From: Undaria pinnatifida | Taxonomy: Eukaryota; Sar; Phaeophyceae; Laminariales; Alariaceae | Length of the DNA stretch: 64,000 bases | Assembly: GCA_012845835.1 (NCBI GenBank) | Contig: JABAKD010000029.1 | Coordinates: forward strand, 12,911,892-12,975,891 | Reading direction: 5' to 3' | Shown here: piece by piece, positions 1 to 12,034 of the stretch | Numbering within the stretch: the first letter of the stretch is position 1 | Layout: every line of letters starts with the position of its first letter | Translations under genes and position numbers: made by a program | Notes under the pieces: model-generated | Databases searched by the model: none | Seen by the model: the letters and a program-made list of their open reading frames with translations, nothing else | Told to the model about the DNA's origin: nothing

Positions 1-114
1 ATAAGCCGTAGACCACAGGGCCCAGTCCGGGTCATTGAGGTTCAGGTACGCGGCCAGGAAGAAGAACGAGCCGAGGGTCGCTGGCGCCACAACTTCCGAC
101 GAGACGCCGAACAT
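1..114 (-). CDS. TMEM220-like membrane protein, N-terminal exon (partial, runs off left edge)
   Basis: Reading leftwards from an ATG at 114-112 gives 38 uninterrupted codons to the window edge. The peptide has a hydrophobic stretch followed by the motif FFFLAAYLNLNDPDWALW. An Asn-Asp-Pro-Asp motif straight after the first transmembrane helix, followed by W and aromatics, is characteristic of the TMEM220 family as I recall it (small four-helix membrane proteins of unknown biochemical function). The frame stays open upstream of the ATG, so a slightly longer N-terminus is possible. A related, broken copy lies about 500 bp upstream. The rest of the gene lies outside the window. Confidence 0.65.
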   Translation of the reverse strand, partial: MFGVSSEVVAPATLGSFFFLAAYLNLNDPDWALWSTAY

Positions 115-504
115 TTTTTCAACTGGCGGGGGGAGGAACAGGGCCAACAAATGGGTTACTGTTTACATCATCGCCATGCTGGTCGAAAACTTCTTCGAGG
201 ACTGCGACAGGGGGCGGGGGGCACGACAATTGAGAGACAGTGTCATAATATCGTATCATTTAGTTAACCCCTTCACTACCGTAAAATCGAATCCATTCAA
301 ATTCCAAGTAGTTTGCCACCACTCGGGTGGAGTTCTTGAAGAGGAAAAACCTTAAAGAACTTGGCGGCGGGGAAAGGGAAGCATCTCGACAAAAAGTAAC
401 GATTATCATACAGCGTCAGTCACACAGAGCAGCCCGGGTTACCGAAGTAGGTCATAGAGGTTGACGCCTCTACACCTGGAAACCCGTTTTTGGCCGCACT
501 ATAC

Positions 505-665
505 TTGGAAATAGTGTAAGGAGGGGTTTGGGGACATTATATGGGTTAAGGTAAGCAGCCAGGAAACACAACACGCAGAGGGTCGGTCTAGCGCCGCAAC
601 TTCCGACGAGACGCCATACATGTTGGCAAATGCGCGGGGAGGGACAGGTCCAATCATTGCTTCAG
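505..665 (-). pseudogene. Frameshifted duplicate of the TMEM220-like first exon
   Basis: Minus-strand sequence from an ATG at 621 repeats the exon at 1-114 (shared MxGVSSEV). A two-base insertion near 588 then shifts the frame. In the shifted frame the FLAAYLN segment reappears, but the NDPD motif has become NPYNVP and the reading soon degenerates. Direct duplication and decay of the neighbouring exon is the simplest reading. Confidence 0.6.
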
Positions 666-961
666 ACCTACGCATCAAAGTAATGCGTTTGCTTGTTTTC
701 AGCTATTTTGGGGACTCCAGAGGCGCGAAGGGCGCCAAACAAAGACGGCTTACAGCATCGGCCTGCCGAGGGACGGGGGGGCGAATTTAGTACCGGTACT
801 AACGGTACACTTCACGGCACCCCGACGATATGCACAACACCACCTGGTGAATGTATTCGTGCAGTGCCTTGAATTCCGACTACAATTCAGTCACACTGAC
901 ACACGACACGTATGGAAGTACGTGGAAGTGCGGTGAATTTCAATGTTGCACATCGGCCCAG

Positions 962-1034
962 GCCGCATCCGACCCCAACCCCGAACCTAACCCTAACCAA
1001 CCATTTTTGTTTGTTTTGTTTTGTTTTTTTTTTT

Positions 1035-1065
<31 letters not shown>

Positions 1066-1075
1066 TCGCACACTT
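962..1075. repeat. Telomere-like C-rich patch followed by T-rich tract
   Basis: Positions 974-1000 hold degenerate CCCTAA/CCCAAC-type units. They are followed by about 65 bp of nearly pure T broken by single G and C. A second CCCTAA/CCCTGA patch lies at 1358-1393. Both are short and irregular, so they look like interstitial telomere-like or low-complexity sequence, not a chromosome end. Confidence 0.5.
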
Positions 1076-1282
1076 CTACTTTTCAGCTTCTGGACAACAG
1101 CCGTGGTCACAGGCGTCGTCCCTTCTCCCCCCCGGTTCTTGCCTTCAAATTTTATCGCGCATAGGGTTCCAGCAATCTTACTGCTCGTTGATTTTTCATC
1201 GAGTGTTGTTGCTAACTCACGCTCTGGCGTTTTCCGCAAGTCAATTTGCGCGCAAGAAAAAAAAGTCCCCACGAATTTATAC

Positions 1283-1355
1283 GAGAGGGGATTCGAACTC
1301 ACGAAACTGACCTATACCAGGCTCGAGGATAACCTGATACGCCACCGGGGCGACC
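1283..1355 (-). other. Degenerate tRNA-like segment
   Basis: On the minus strand a good pol III A-box (TGGCGTATCAGG) is followed about 35 bases later by a B-box-like GAGTTCGAATCC. The T-stem and acceptor stem pair poorly, so I do not call a functional tRNA. A tRNA-derived SINE head or a tRNA pseudogene fits better. Confidence 0.35.
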
Positions 1356-2149
1356 ATAACCCTGACCCAACCAAGCCTAACCCTGACCCTTACCACAACA
1401 CGTTGGGGAGCAAACCCAGAGGGGCGGTCGCGTGGCCCCGCCACGTGATTCAGTCGCGTTTTCATGAAAAGCGCGGGGGGGCTAGTGGCCATCCTCGACC
1501 GATCAGACAGTGCTCATGCACGAGAAAAAATCACAAGCCAGTCGGACAACAAGATGTAGCACGGTGGTGTAGCACGAGAAAACTTACCGGGTTGTATTGC
1601 CCGCAAGGCCTGTCTCGTGCGCTGCAAGGATTTTTTTTGCAGGACACGATCGCGGGATGATGCCACGACCCGTGCTGCAGCACGCCCACCCTACATAGAC
1701 AGCATTGTAATGGTCCCAAGGCTGAATTCGTACTACTATTGCCGTACGACTGTCACAATGCAAGGTTTCTGCGCCGACGAGCATCGATGAATGAAATTGA
1801 TCCCAAGGTTGGGTGACCAATCAGGCGTCTGTCAAGGTCTTCCCACCACCAACGGCTCAATCGACCTACGGTACTCGTAGTCTTGCCAAGTCACAGCATT
1901 CCCATCCGGCCGAATCAACCTAGGGTCTTTTCAAGAACAGAGTTCAAGCCGGCCGAGTCGACCTACTGGTAGAGCCTTCACAAGCCACAGCATCCAAGCA
2001 CAGGTCACCCCATAGCATTAGGGTCAGGGTTCGGGTCGGGCGGTCGGCGCTAGGTGGCAAGGCCGAAACCCCCGTAAAAGACTACCAAGCTTCAGGGGCC
2101 TCTGCATTCAATGGGAAGAAAACTGGCTGTGACCCCACTCGAGCTCTGT

Positions 2150-2650
2150 TTGAGAAAAAAAAAAATGAAAAAATACACATCTCGGACAGATCAGATCCCA
2201 TTTTTGGGATCTAGCTCTTTGTGGACAGAGAGATCCTTGATCTGTATGATCTGCGGGATCTAGATCATATTTCACTGATGGTATCTGTACAATCTAGCTA
2301 TTACACACATATTTGCCTGGGTGGGATCTGTATGATCTAGATCCCTCGCACATGTTCGCGTGGGTGGGATCTGTGGAATCTGCACATGTTTACTGAACGT
2401 GATCTGTAGGATCTGTGGGATCTAGATAACATTTGACCGATGGGATCTATATGATCTGCGGGATCTAGATCATATTTCACTGATGGGAGCTGTATGATCT
2501 AGATCTTTCACACATGTTTGCCTGGATGGGATCTGTATGATCTAGATCTTTCACACATGTTTGCCAGGTTGGGATCTGTATGATCTAGATCCTTCACACA
2601 TGTTTACCTGGGTGGGGTCTATACGATCTGAAGGATCTCCATTTTCCCAG
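2150..2650. repeat. GATCTGTATGATCTAGATC satellite, block 1
   Basis: Imperfect tandem units of roughly 45-60 bp share GGGATCTGTATGATCTAGAT and CACACATGTTTGCCTGGGTG. The same family returns at 3440-4030, with a candidate exon in between. Units are rich in GATC and short palindromes. No open frame of interest. Confidence 0.85.
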
Positions 2651-2759
2651 CGGGTTGGGGTCATGTACCAACACCTGATATACTATACAGGACTGGCGCC
2701 AGTATCAAACTGAATAGTTCGCGCGCTATACGAGATCGGAGCTACATACCACGAAACAG

Positions 2760-3088
2760 CCCTTGGTGGTTGCCGATCTTGGGATCTTGGTGGCTGCCGA
2801 TCAAGCTCCCACGCACACACTGCCTAACTCCACAAGCACACAACAATCACGTGGGGCTGAGGCAGAGCACAAGCATAAGCATGCAGATGTCGGGGGAAGA
2901 AGCTCTAGTGGCTCTGAACCCGCAGATGATACCGCCGTAGGGCAGCAAGCAGGTTCCTCCGCCGATCCGGGGGCATTGTTGCGTCGCGAGTGGCGCGAAA
3001 GGGGATTACCCTTAAACTGTCTAGTGGCATGTGTCGCACGGACGGCTGTGGTACTTTCGCTTTTAAATGGGAAGAACAGAATTGCGAG
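2760..3088 (+). CDS. Candidate internal exon, Ser/Ala/His-rich protein of unknown function
   Basis: An AG at 2758-2759 opens in phase 0 and a GTAACT donor at 3089 closes in phase 2, leaving 109 codons without a stop. The peptide is polar with HKHKHAD and SSSGSEPADD, then becomes hydrophobic (CLVACVARTAVVLSLL). No family recognised and no partner exon identified. It sits between two blocks of the same satellite, so it could be chance open sequence. Confidence 0.3.
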
Positions 3089-3439
3089 GTAACTACTCGT
3101 ATACTATTTGCTACTTGCAGTGGCACCACCGTCTATAGGGGTAAGTTGCAGCTGTGCAATTGAAATGACGATGACCTGCGCAGGGTGCTGACTTTTCTGT
3201 TTTCTGCCGCATACCCTGGCATATATTATCGTTCATCGAGTTTGCAAGATGCATATTACCTTCTTCGCCCCTTTCCATATATGACAGCACTTCACCTCCA
3301 TCCATCTTATTACGACCTACCGGTATGAGGTAAGATCAACCCCACCTTCGCGACAAATCTTCAGACGGGGTGAGCTGCGTCACGGAGAGCTGCCGCACAA
3401 GTATGTGTTGCCTTGTGTAAGCTGTATAAAACTCGCTCT

Positions 3440-4030
3440 TGCACACACGTTTACGTATGCCCGCGTGCATCCTGCATGATCTAGCTCTTGTTTCACACAT
3501 GTTCGCCAAGGTGGGATCTTCATCACCTATCTACTGAACACACATTCATGTTTCCGGGGTGGGATCTGTATGATCTGTGATATCTAGAATGTTTTATGTT
3601 TTCCGGTGGGACCTTTATGATCTGCGGGGTTTAGATAATATTTTCTGTGTGGGATCTGTACGATCTAGATCTTACACACGTGTGTTCCTTGGTGGGATCT
3701 GTATGATCTGCACGATCTGCAAATGTTTGCTCATTGTGATATGTAGGATCTGTGAGGTCAAGATCACTCATGGGATTTATATTATCAAGATTCTACACAC
3801 ACGTTTGGCTGGATGGGATCTGTATGACCTAGATCCTTCACACATGTTTGCGTGAGGGTAGGACCTGTGGGATCTGCACATGTTTATCTGGGTGGGATCT
3901 GTATGATATGCATGATCTGCACATGTTTCACCGGGTGGGATTTGTATGGTCTAGATCTTATGCACAACTTTTCCATATCGGCCAAAAAGGATCTAGATGA
4001 TCTAGATCATGATCTGCCTGAGGTGCGAAA
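3440..4030. repeat. GATCTGTATGATCTAGATC satellite, block 2
   Basis: Second block of the family at 2150-2650, with the same GGGATCTGTATGATCTG and CACATGTTTGC phrases, slightly more diverged. The 790-bp gap between blocks is unrelated. Confidence 0.85.
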
Positions 4031-4199
4031 AAATACACTTCAGCTGTGACAGATCGACCAAGAAGGATTTTGATCGAGCTCTACTGTGGAACACCTACCC
4101 GTACGTACCCGTGACTCCTTGTTTGCCTTTTGGTGACGATGGGTTTGATTGTCACCAAGCGAGCTTCGTAATGCGAGATCACCAATAACCGATAACAAC

Positions 4200-4652
<453 letters not shown>

Positions 4653-4659
4653 AGTAGCA

Positions 4660-6390
4660 GCCACAAAGGTTGGAAATAAAGCAATTGGAAAACACAAAAC
4701 AAATGTTCGTCTGCCCCCAGCGCAACGTTTGTGCACGTAAATTGCCTCGGGGCAGCGCACCACCGTAGTCACCTTCTAACAGAACGGAGCTGCGTCACCC
4801 AGGATGAGCTGCCACTCCTCCGCACTTAAAGCACCTGGTAGGCAGAGCTCAAGCTGCGTACTGACTGCCTGGGGTTTCCAGTAATAGTGAAAGCATGCTA
4901 GTAAAAATGTAACGCTTTTCTTGCAAATTACAAATTACCTGTAAATGCGGCGTATTATGTACCGTTTGAGATCCTAATCTGGGAGTATACTACAAGTACG
5001 ATTGGTCGAGCATCGAGCATCGTTGTCGTCGTTGTGCCGCGAGATAGACCACGGCGTGTGACCCACAACTTACGACGCGCCTCATGAGGAAGCTACACAC
5101 ACCCCGTAGCACGAGCGACCAATCAAATTATCGCACGCGGCTTGCAAAGATGAGGCGCGATCAAAGTACCACGCGCGGCTGGCAAGGCAAATGAGTTTCG
5201 ACGAAATCCTCGATCCCACAGCTGAATTATACTGCTTAGTGTAAGATTATTTATCAAAACTTCTGTACGACGGACTGGTTGTGCGCGAGCGTGGTGCGTA
5301 GCTGTCAATAGTGATAGTACGATGTTGAAGGCTCCGTATTCGTCGGATGAGGATGGTCCATGGCAGCCGAACCTCGCCGGGCTGCACCTTTGGCGGGTCC
5401 AGCCCAGCCAGGAATCTCTCCACCGGATTATTCGGCCTTCCACCGGGCAAAAGCCGATTGTCATGACCGCCACCTGCATGTCTGGTCGCAAGGTATGATG
5501 GGTGCATGGCAAACACAGCATACAACACTGCTGTCCTGTACGTGCCATATACAGGTGTAAGGTGGCCTGGTCGTGAGGTGGGCTGTAGGTGCATGGTCAA
5601 ACACAGTAGCACTGCACTCCTTGCGCGATGTAGCTTCCGTCAGGCTCCATATTATATGCGCCATAAACGAGATGTGCAGCGTTGCCGTGCCTACAACAGC
5701 TCACAACCTGTTCTAGTGCGGTGTTGCTGGGAGCTTATTCATCCACGGCATAGCAGTTTTGCAGTAGTGCCTGCGACAGTTGACAACCTATTCTAATGTG
5801 GTGTTGCCGGGAGCGCATTCATCCATGGCGTAACATCGTTAAACGAATGTTGCTGTCTTGTACGTAGGTGAGCGAATGTAGTTTCCAGAAGCACAGTAAT
5901 TGCGGCTGTAGGACCAGTATTCACATTCGTCGGGTCTTAATCACGTCAGGCCTCTTCTCCAGCCCTGCTCCTTCAGCACCCTCGATGTTTGTCGTCCATC
6001 CATACCGTCGACCCCTGCAGCACATTTTGGAACTTGGGCTACAGTTAGCACACTGGTAGTCGCGTAGCGTGCGTGTTGCGGGGGCTGTTTTGGGCAACCC
6101 CCCCCCTTCCTTATGTACTAGCGCATTTTTGCGGTGAACTGGGGTGTGCCAGGTACAGCACAAGTTTAAATGCGTCTTACATCCTTTGCTTGTTCCGGCG
6201 CCACGACCCCGTGATGTCGGTGCTTGCGTGACGCTACAGTTGTAACGCTGTGCATATCGTTGGATGGCAAACAAAACAACAATCGACGAGCAGCGAGAGT
6301 GCTGAATCCTATGTGCCCGGGTAGAGCACATACAACGCATAACGTTCCCTTGGGACGCCTTCTTGCATACACAACACGTTCACCATGACA
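4660..6390. repeat. Non-coding stretch with R1 fragment and imperfect duplications
   Basis: 5185-5235 is a short inverted R1 fragment (GAGTTTCGACGAAATCC, CACAGCTG). Within 5480-5895 phrases recur: GGTGTTGC(T/C)GGGAGC at 5721 and 5801, and the CTGT(C)CTTGTACGT phrase at 5532 and 5850. No exon with convincing splice signals was found. Confidence 0.5.
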
Positions 6391-6392
6391 TA

Positions 6393-6860
6393 TCAGTGCC
6401 TGGTAGCCGAGAAATACACAAATCGCAACTCAAGACCCGTTTTGGTAGTCGAACGATGATCAAATCTCAACTCAAAAGCTTGTTTTGGTATGAGTCGAAC
6501 GATACTCTTATCGCCACTCAAAGTTTGTTTTAGAAGTAGAACGATGGTCCGATAGTCAAAACCGCAAATGACAGCCTTGTTTTGGTAACCGAACGATCGG
6601 ATACTCAAATCACAACTCGCAATGCCTGTTTCGGTGGTCGAAAGACGCTCAAATCGCAACCCACAGACGCCTGTTTTTCGTGGTCGAAGGATGGTCAAAT
6701 CGCGCAACTCAAAGGCCTGTTTTGGTAATCGAACGATCATGATACTCAAAATCGCAACTCGAGGGCCTGTTTTGGTAACCGAACGATCATGATAACCCAA
6801 AATCGCAACTCGAGGGCCTGTTGTGGTAGTCGAACGATGATCAAATCGAACATCGAAATC
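6393..6860. repeat. Tandem repeat, about 43-62 bp units
   Basis: Units share CAAATCGCAACTC, GGCCTGTTTTGGTA and TCGAACGATGATC, repeated about ten times with length variation between the two halves of the unit. Minus-strand frames through the array are open but reflect the repeat only. Confidence 0.85.
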
Positions 6861-7437
6861 GTTTAGGGGGGGGGCTCATAAACAGGTACACGCCAAATTT
6901 TTGATCGTCAACCACCCCACCCCGACCGAATACCGTGTACCCGACACCACATACTATTAGTAACACAATAACCCGTTTAGAACTGCACTCACGTCTTGGG
7001 GGCCAAACCACTTGAAAATAATGTACAATTTTGCTTTGTACTTGCGTCGGGGCAGCGTGTGCCCAACGATAATCTTAGTATGAAAGGCTAATACCAGGTA
7101 CGATGTTTCGAGCAAACGTCCAGCCAAAACATCTCAACTCCCATTGCTGCCGCGTACTGTATGTCTCACACTCCATCGTAGAATATTTGGAGGGAGGGGG
7201 GGGAGAGCGTACTCATTTGTTGCTTGCCTTAGTCATTTGACCATTGACCACCCATCCCTTTCGAGACGGAGCTATATGTGGAGGGTGGGAGCGTTATAGG
7301 GCATAGCTTGGGTAGGTGATCGCCCAACTTTTTTTTTTCTTCCGGTAGTCAAACGGACTAGCACTCTCTGTTGCCCCTCGCATATTTAACTCGCACCGCT
7401 ACAATCACTTCGCGTGCGTTTAACATGTAATGGTTAG

Positions 7438-7606
7438 GTCGTTTTGGGGATCTGGGCTGTGCAAGAAGGGGAGGCTATATTCGTGAGCGTGTACGACCCG
7501 AAAGCCATCGTGACGCTGGAGGTTACCATTCTCTGCGGTTGGTGGGCCGAGCTAGAGCTTCCCCCGGTGAAGTCCATGACGACGACGGACCTCGATGGAC
7601 TGGCCG
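7438..7606 (+). CDS. Candidate exon, unknown beta-rich protein
   Basis: AG at 7436-7437 opens in phase 0 and a GTAATT donor at 7607 closes in phase 1, giving 56 codons. The peptide has a balanced, protein-like composition (VSVYDPKAIVTLEVTILCGW). Upstream the frame is closed by the TAG of the acceptor, so this cannot be longer without splicing. No downstream partner found and the pyrimidine tract is weak. It may be an exon remnant. Confidence 0.35.
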
Positions 7607-7937
7607 GTAATTTCAGAAGTCTTCAATGTGTCTGGGGTAGCTGGGGCAAGGGGAATGGGTGAAGGAGTCGATGATTTGATCCACCCAACTACTTGGCACG
7701 CGACAACATTAATCAACGTTAAAGTTGATCCCTCCGTAAAATTTGTTGCTACTGCGATAACATTGAGTAACCTATTTTGGTGCTCGTCGATCCCTTCGCG
7801 TTCGTCATCCCTTGCGATAATAAGCTGCGTTGTGGATTTTATGTATACATGCGACTTTGTGCTACAATACCTGGGTAGCTCTCCTTGCGGCCAATTTTTT
7901 CTTGCTTGTCGGTCTAAGGCAAATTTTTCGTTTTTCA

Positions 7938-8224
7938 GACCAAGCCCAAGGTAGGAAGGGGGTACCCCTCTTTTTTCACTAGTGGATTTGAGCCACCCAC
8001 ACGACTGATTCTCCACCTCACTGACGAACAGAATTCAAGCGAGGTTTTGCTTGGCGCACCATAGCTAACCATTCTCTATTGCGGATTCATATTGCAAACA
8101 TGAAACTCAGCACGGAAGCGCTCAAGACCGCAAATGGAACGGGGGGGGGTCACTTGCGCGAGTGCTCCCGAGACAACGCAAAAACAAACCCCCAACAGTG
8201 ACCCCCACCCACCGCACCCTTGGT
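7938..8224 (-). mobile_element. Family Y miniature inverted-repeat element (degenerate)
   Basis: Left end GACCAAGCCCAAGGTAGGAA and right end CCCACCGCACCCTTGGTGG are inverted relatives of the Y termini. Subterminal CACTTGCGCGAGTG (about 8151) matches the Y palindrome. Orientation is opposite to the other three copies and both ends are mutated. A further partial relative lies at 8520-8582 (GGGGGTCACTCGC ... ATCGTGACC). Confidence 0.5.
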
Positions 8225-9114
8225 GGAACCCGCTTCCGTGGCATGTAGCATGCGGCATGTAGCATGGGTCGCACAACAAAGTCAGGAGCGTCCTCACTTA
8301 TGGGCGATTCAGAGGCAAAATAATCAAGGCTCTGCCCCCGTTTTTACTATTCACCGAGCTTTGACCACTCCCATTCTTAAGTAGCTCTATTAGCATAATT
8401 TGCACGGACGAAAAAAAATAGGAAAACGTGTTTGGGCATTGCGTAGCTTACCATTCCGTCGTGGCTTCACACGTCAACGCTTGAGCAGCAAGCAAGCAAG
8501 ATCAAGGTCGCGAAGAAACAGGGGGGTCACTCGCTACACTGCCAAAAAACACCCCCAAAAGTTACCCCCCCCTTATCGTGACCTTAGTTAACAAAATGAC
8601 GACGAATCCTGCAGAATCATTTACGCGAATCACGCCCCCTTCGTGTCTTAAGAGGGGGAAAAAAACGACGAAAACAAAACTGACGATTGCAGCACCCTTC
8701 ACAGGAAACAACCCGGGCTGCTACTGTAGGTTAGCTGACGACGACGGTTGCTGTCGAAATGTAACGCGTGCAAGGGCCTGCAAGACGCGCGCACGGCTTG
8801 CACCCGCCGTGTGTTGCATGCTCGCGTGCCATGATAAGGAACGCCCCTCGTATGCTTTGTGTTGTTGCTGTGATGTACTTGACACGGGGCCCGCAAGGGT
8901 CACGTTCACGTGCTACTGCTGTAGCATGGTGTCGCGATGCGTACCGCGCCTTAAAGATCATTGCAACTGTCTATGAGTTGTCGCCGAATGCGGTTATTGC
9001 GTTGTTGTTGTATTGGTGACCATCCAATACCGTGAAACATTGGCGCTGCGGTAGCTTTCATCGTCGACAACTCACGAAAAAATCTCAAAAAAGAAGAAGG
9101 TTGAGGGAAAACCA

Positions 9115-9300
9115 CGAAAAAATATAGTTCGAAGTGTACATAATATGAAAAATTAAAATACACTCCACCTGTGAGATCGAACATTTCGTCGAAGTTCCCC
9201 TTTGCAAGCTGTGTGTGATACTCCGATCACGTGTATTACTGGGTGTGTGTCCTCATCAAAGACATATTGTCATGGGTCGGCGACTCCCCTAATAAATAGA
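9115..9300 (+). mobile_element. R1 element copy
   Basis: Carries AAATACACTCCACCTGTGAG, TCGTCGAAG, GCAAGCTGTGTGTGATACTC and GGTCGGCGACTCCCCT in the same order as the arms at 57.6 and 63.2 kb. No coding capacity. Confidence 0.7.
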
Positions 9301-9548
9301 GCGACCTGAACACGTTGTTTGCCTCCAGTCTCCACCTGCTTTCGACTCAGATCCTGGGAGAGCATGTTATCGCATTGTCCGCACGTTCTACTGGTACTGA
9401 TCGGGCCCTTCAGCTTTTTGAGTTCTTATGCCATGGACCAAAGCCGCCGTAAATGGGGTATCTTCGTTTTTGGCTACCGAGAGTATATGCCACCACCAGC
9501 CCGAGCGCTGCTGTACCTCGCTCAAGACCAGCCTTTTAGAACAATGGC

Positions 9549-10270
9549 CTTAGCAACACGAACTATTGATATATGATTTGCGGAGCGTAATCTAGCCCTT
9601 CCATGGCGGCAGGTCATGTCGCACAAGTGATTAGGACTGCAAAGAAGCAGGGTAGACTTTCAATAATCACTATCAATTATATATACTCAATGTCATTACT
9701 CATTATCAGTACTCGGTAGCGATACGCGTTCACGCGAGTGCCGCTATACCTCTATCTACAACGGCCTTTGAAATATCACATTAGCAACACGAACTATTAG
9801 TATATGGCTTGTAGAGCGTAATCCAACCCTTCCATAACGGGAGGTCATATCGCACAAGCGGTTAGGATTGCAAAGAAACAGGGTAGACACTCAATACTTA
9901 CGATGAATACTCATTATCAATACTCATGATCAATATTCGTCATCAATACAACTTGTCAAAACTCATTTTCAATCCTCATTATCAATACTCATTATCAATA
10001 CAAATTATCAATACTCATCATCAATAGGCACTATCAATACTCGTTTTCAATACTCACTATCGATACTCATTTTCAATGCTGATTATCAACATTCATCATC
10101 AAATTCATGATCAATGCTCATTATCAATACCTGCTACTCATTATCAATGTTCATAATCAATACCATTATCAATTCTCTCACTCCATACTCATTATCAATA
10201 CTCAATGTCAACACTCATGATCAATTCTCATTACAAATACTCATTTTCAATACTCATTATCAACTAAGCC
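9549..10270. repeat. 118-bp duplication and TCATTATCAATACT tandem array
   Basis: A block beginning AACACGAACTATT at about 9555 recurs at about 9789 with the same GCGTAATC and CCCTTCCAT phrases. From 9900 to 10265 the 15-bp motif TCATTATCAATACTC is tandemly repeated with point changes, giving an A+T-rich, GAT/ATC-rich array. No genes. Confidence 0.85.
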
Positions 10271-10440
10271 CTGAGTGTGACCCAGCCTTCCTCGCGCTTG
10301 GTGAAAGCTATGCCTGCCATGGTCGGTGACGACCCGTCGTTCTTCCCCCCGGAACGTCCAAGATGCAAACATCTACGGTCCGAACATCATAGCCATGCAT
10401 ATGGTAACGCGCATCTCTTTCCCCCCGCCCGCTCCCCCGC

Positions 10441-10767
10441 TTGATCCGTACCCCGCGCCCCGTTACAGCGTATGTGACCCAAGGGATCTCGCTGCAAGTC
10501 CCACCACGCGACCACAAGGGCCGGGTCGACATGTCCAAAGCCTCGCTGAAGTTCGATCCCGGTCCAGCGCCCCCCCTGTTTGAGTTCGGCCCTACCCAAT
10601 TCGATTCGCGACCCCCTGGGTGCAGCAAAAGCTCGGCAGCTTCGTGGGCGAAGGGTCGGCACGTGGTCTGGAAAGGTCTTCGTCGATTTGGCCGGCGCGC
10701 CATCCTCCTGGCGTGCGCTCGAAATGTCAGTATTTTGGTGGTGGTAAAATGTCCTGAACTTTTGTAG
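10441..10767 (+). CDS. Open reading frame of unknown status
   Basis: 109 codons open to a TAG at 10765, ending in a hydrophobic tail. The composition is protein-like (RDHKGRVDMSKASLKFDPG) but the complementary strand is also open because the segment is GC-rich. Part of it (10660-10720) has a diverged repeat at 10945-11005, which argues for repeat sequence. No family recognised. Confidence 0.2.
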   Translation: MIRTPRPVTAYVTQGISLQVPPRDHKGRVDMSKASLKFDPGPAPPLFEFGPTQFDSRPPGCSKSSAASWAKGRHVVWKGLRRFGRRAILLACARNVSILVVVKCPELL

Positions 10768-11035
10768 TTGTGTCGGGATGTGGGGGAACGGCTTCGGAAC
10801 GTAAGCAGAGCAGCAAGAAAAACTATATTGACTGTGTTTCGCGGTCGTTGACGCTGTTGAGACTTTTCAAAAAGGAAAAAATGAAGGGAGTAAACAATGA
10901 CAACTACCGCATCAGCTTCGCGGGTAAAAGCAGGTTCCTACAGATGGCGTGGAAGGGCCTGGCCTGCGTCGATTCGGTCGGCGCGCGCTCGAAAGGTCAG
11001 TCCATTGGCGAGTGGTGTGCATTGAGGCGTTACAC

Positions 11036-11730
11036 GACAGGGGTATGCCATTTTGTTGGCGAAACGCTATTTTTTCTGGATAGCGAGGCGCCTTGACCCA
11101 AAATTCGTTAGGGAAACACCATTCTTGTTTTTTTTGCAATACGACGTTTTTGTATACCTAAGCCATGAGATTAGATGTGTTTCATAGGGTTTGCGCTTTC
11201 ATTTTTTTTTTTTGTCAAAATTTCCATTTTTTTTTTTGTCAAAATTTCCATTTTTTTTTTTGGGGGGTATGTATAGTATGTATATATAGAGAGGGAGTGG
11301 TTTTATCGTGTGGGGAACCTCGAAAAACACACAGTGCACATCTACCGCACCGTGCCATGCGGGTATCCCTCATGCTTGTTAATATGCAGTGGTAAGAGTT
11401 AGCCGCATGCTACGGTACCCGTGGGACGCGTGATTCGGCAGGGGTATACCGTTTTTTGGCTAAACGCATTTTTTTCTGGATAGGCCGTTCTTGCTTTTGC
11501 CATTCGATGTTTTTTCGTGTACCTAGGCCATGAGATTGGACCCGTTTCCATCGGGATTTTGCGCTTTCATTCGAAAATATCATTTTTTTTTTTCATGGGG
11601 TATATAGAGAGGGAAATGTAGTTTCATCGTGCGAGGAACCTAAGAAACAACAGGGTGCACATCTTCTGCACCGTGCCATGCGTGTACCCCTGAGGGTTGT
11701 TAATAGACGGTGGGAAAAGTCAGCCGCGAG
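11036..11730. repeat. Tandem duplication of a ~390-bp repeat
   Basis: 11036-11415 and 11430-11720 share a common order: GGGGTATRCC, TGGCTAAACGC, TTTTTCTGGATAG, CCATGAGATT, TTTGCGCTTTCATT, AGAGAGGGA and GCACCGTGCCATGCG. The first copy carries an inserted T-rich 25-bp triplication (TTTGTCAAAATTTCCA). Its beginning is an R2-family motif. Confidence 0.75.
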
Positions 11731-11973
11731 TCCACGAGGGAAGAAAAAATGTTGAATTCTTCTCGCGATAAGAAACGAAGGCGCGCACCGTAGTGGGCAG
11801 GGGGGAGGAGGGCCCCGCCGTGTGACCCCGAATCTGAGTTACTGCTGGGAGGGGAGCGCGAGAAAAGTAGTGCGCGGACAATAAATGAGATGGAGAAAAA
11901 AAAAAAGCAGTAAGAGTTCTGCCATCCCGAGGACCCTCGCTTGAGGAGCTCCACAATAACGCGTCCTACGACA

Positions 11974-12034
11974 AAGGTATACCTTTTTTTCGGCGAAAAC
12001 ACGTTTTTTGAATGACCGGCCTCCTTAACCCAAA
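11974..12034 (-). mobile_element. R2 dispersed repeat, inverted copy
   Basis: On the minus strand: GGGTTAAGGAGGCCGGTCAT, TCAAAAAACGTGTTTTCGCC and GGTATACCTTTG. The GGGTTAAGGAGG at its edge is the same phrase as the unit of the giant minisatellite at 16641-17720. Confidence 0.65.

Noticed and set aside
1283-1355. Functional tRNA gene
   Set aside because: A- and B-boxes are good but T- and acceptor stems do not pair; kept only as a tRNA-like feature.
962-1395. Chromosome end (telomere)
   Set aside because: CCCTAA-like units are few, irregular and internal, with unique sequence on both sides.
851-1660. 269-codon frame with a Phe-rich centre
   Set aside because: It reads through the T-rich tract, the CCCTAA-like patches and the tRNA-like segment; coding across these is implausible.
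3121-3140. 20-bp microexon between CTACTTGCAG and GTAAGT
   Set aside because: The preceding intron from the candidate donor at 3089 would be only about 32 bp, and no downstream partner was found.
6393-10270. Regularly spaced direct repeats that might suggest a CRISPR array
   Set aside because: Units are diverged and contiguous, with no unique spacers of constant length, and the DNA is eukaryotic in character.
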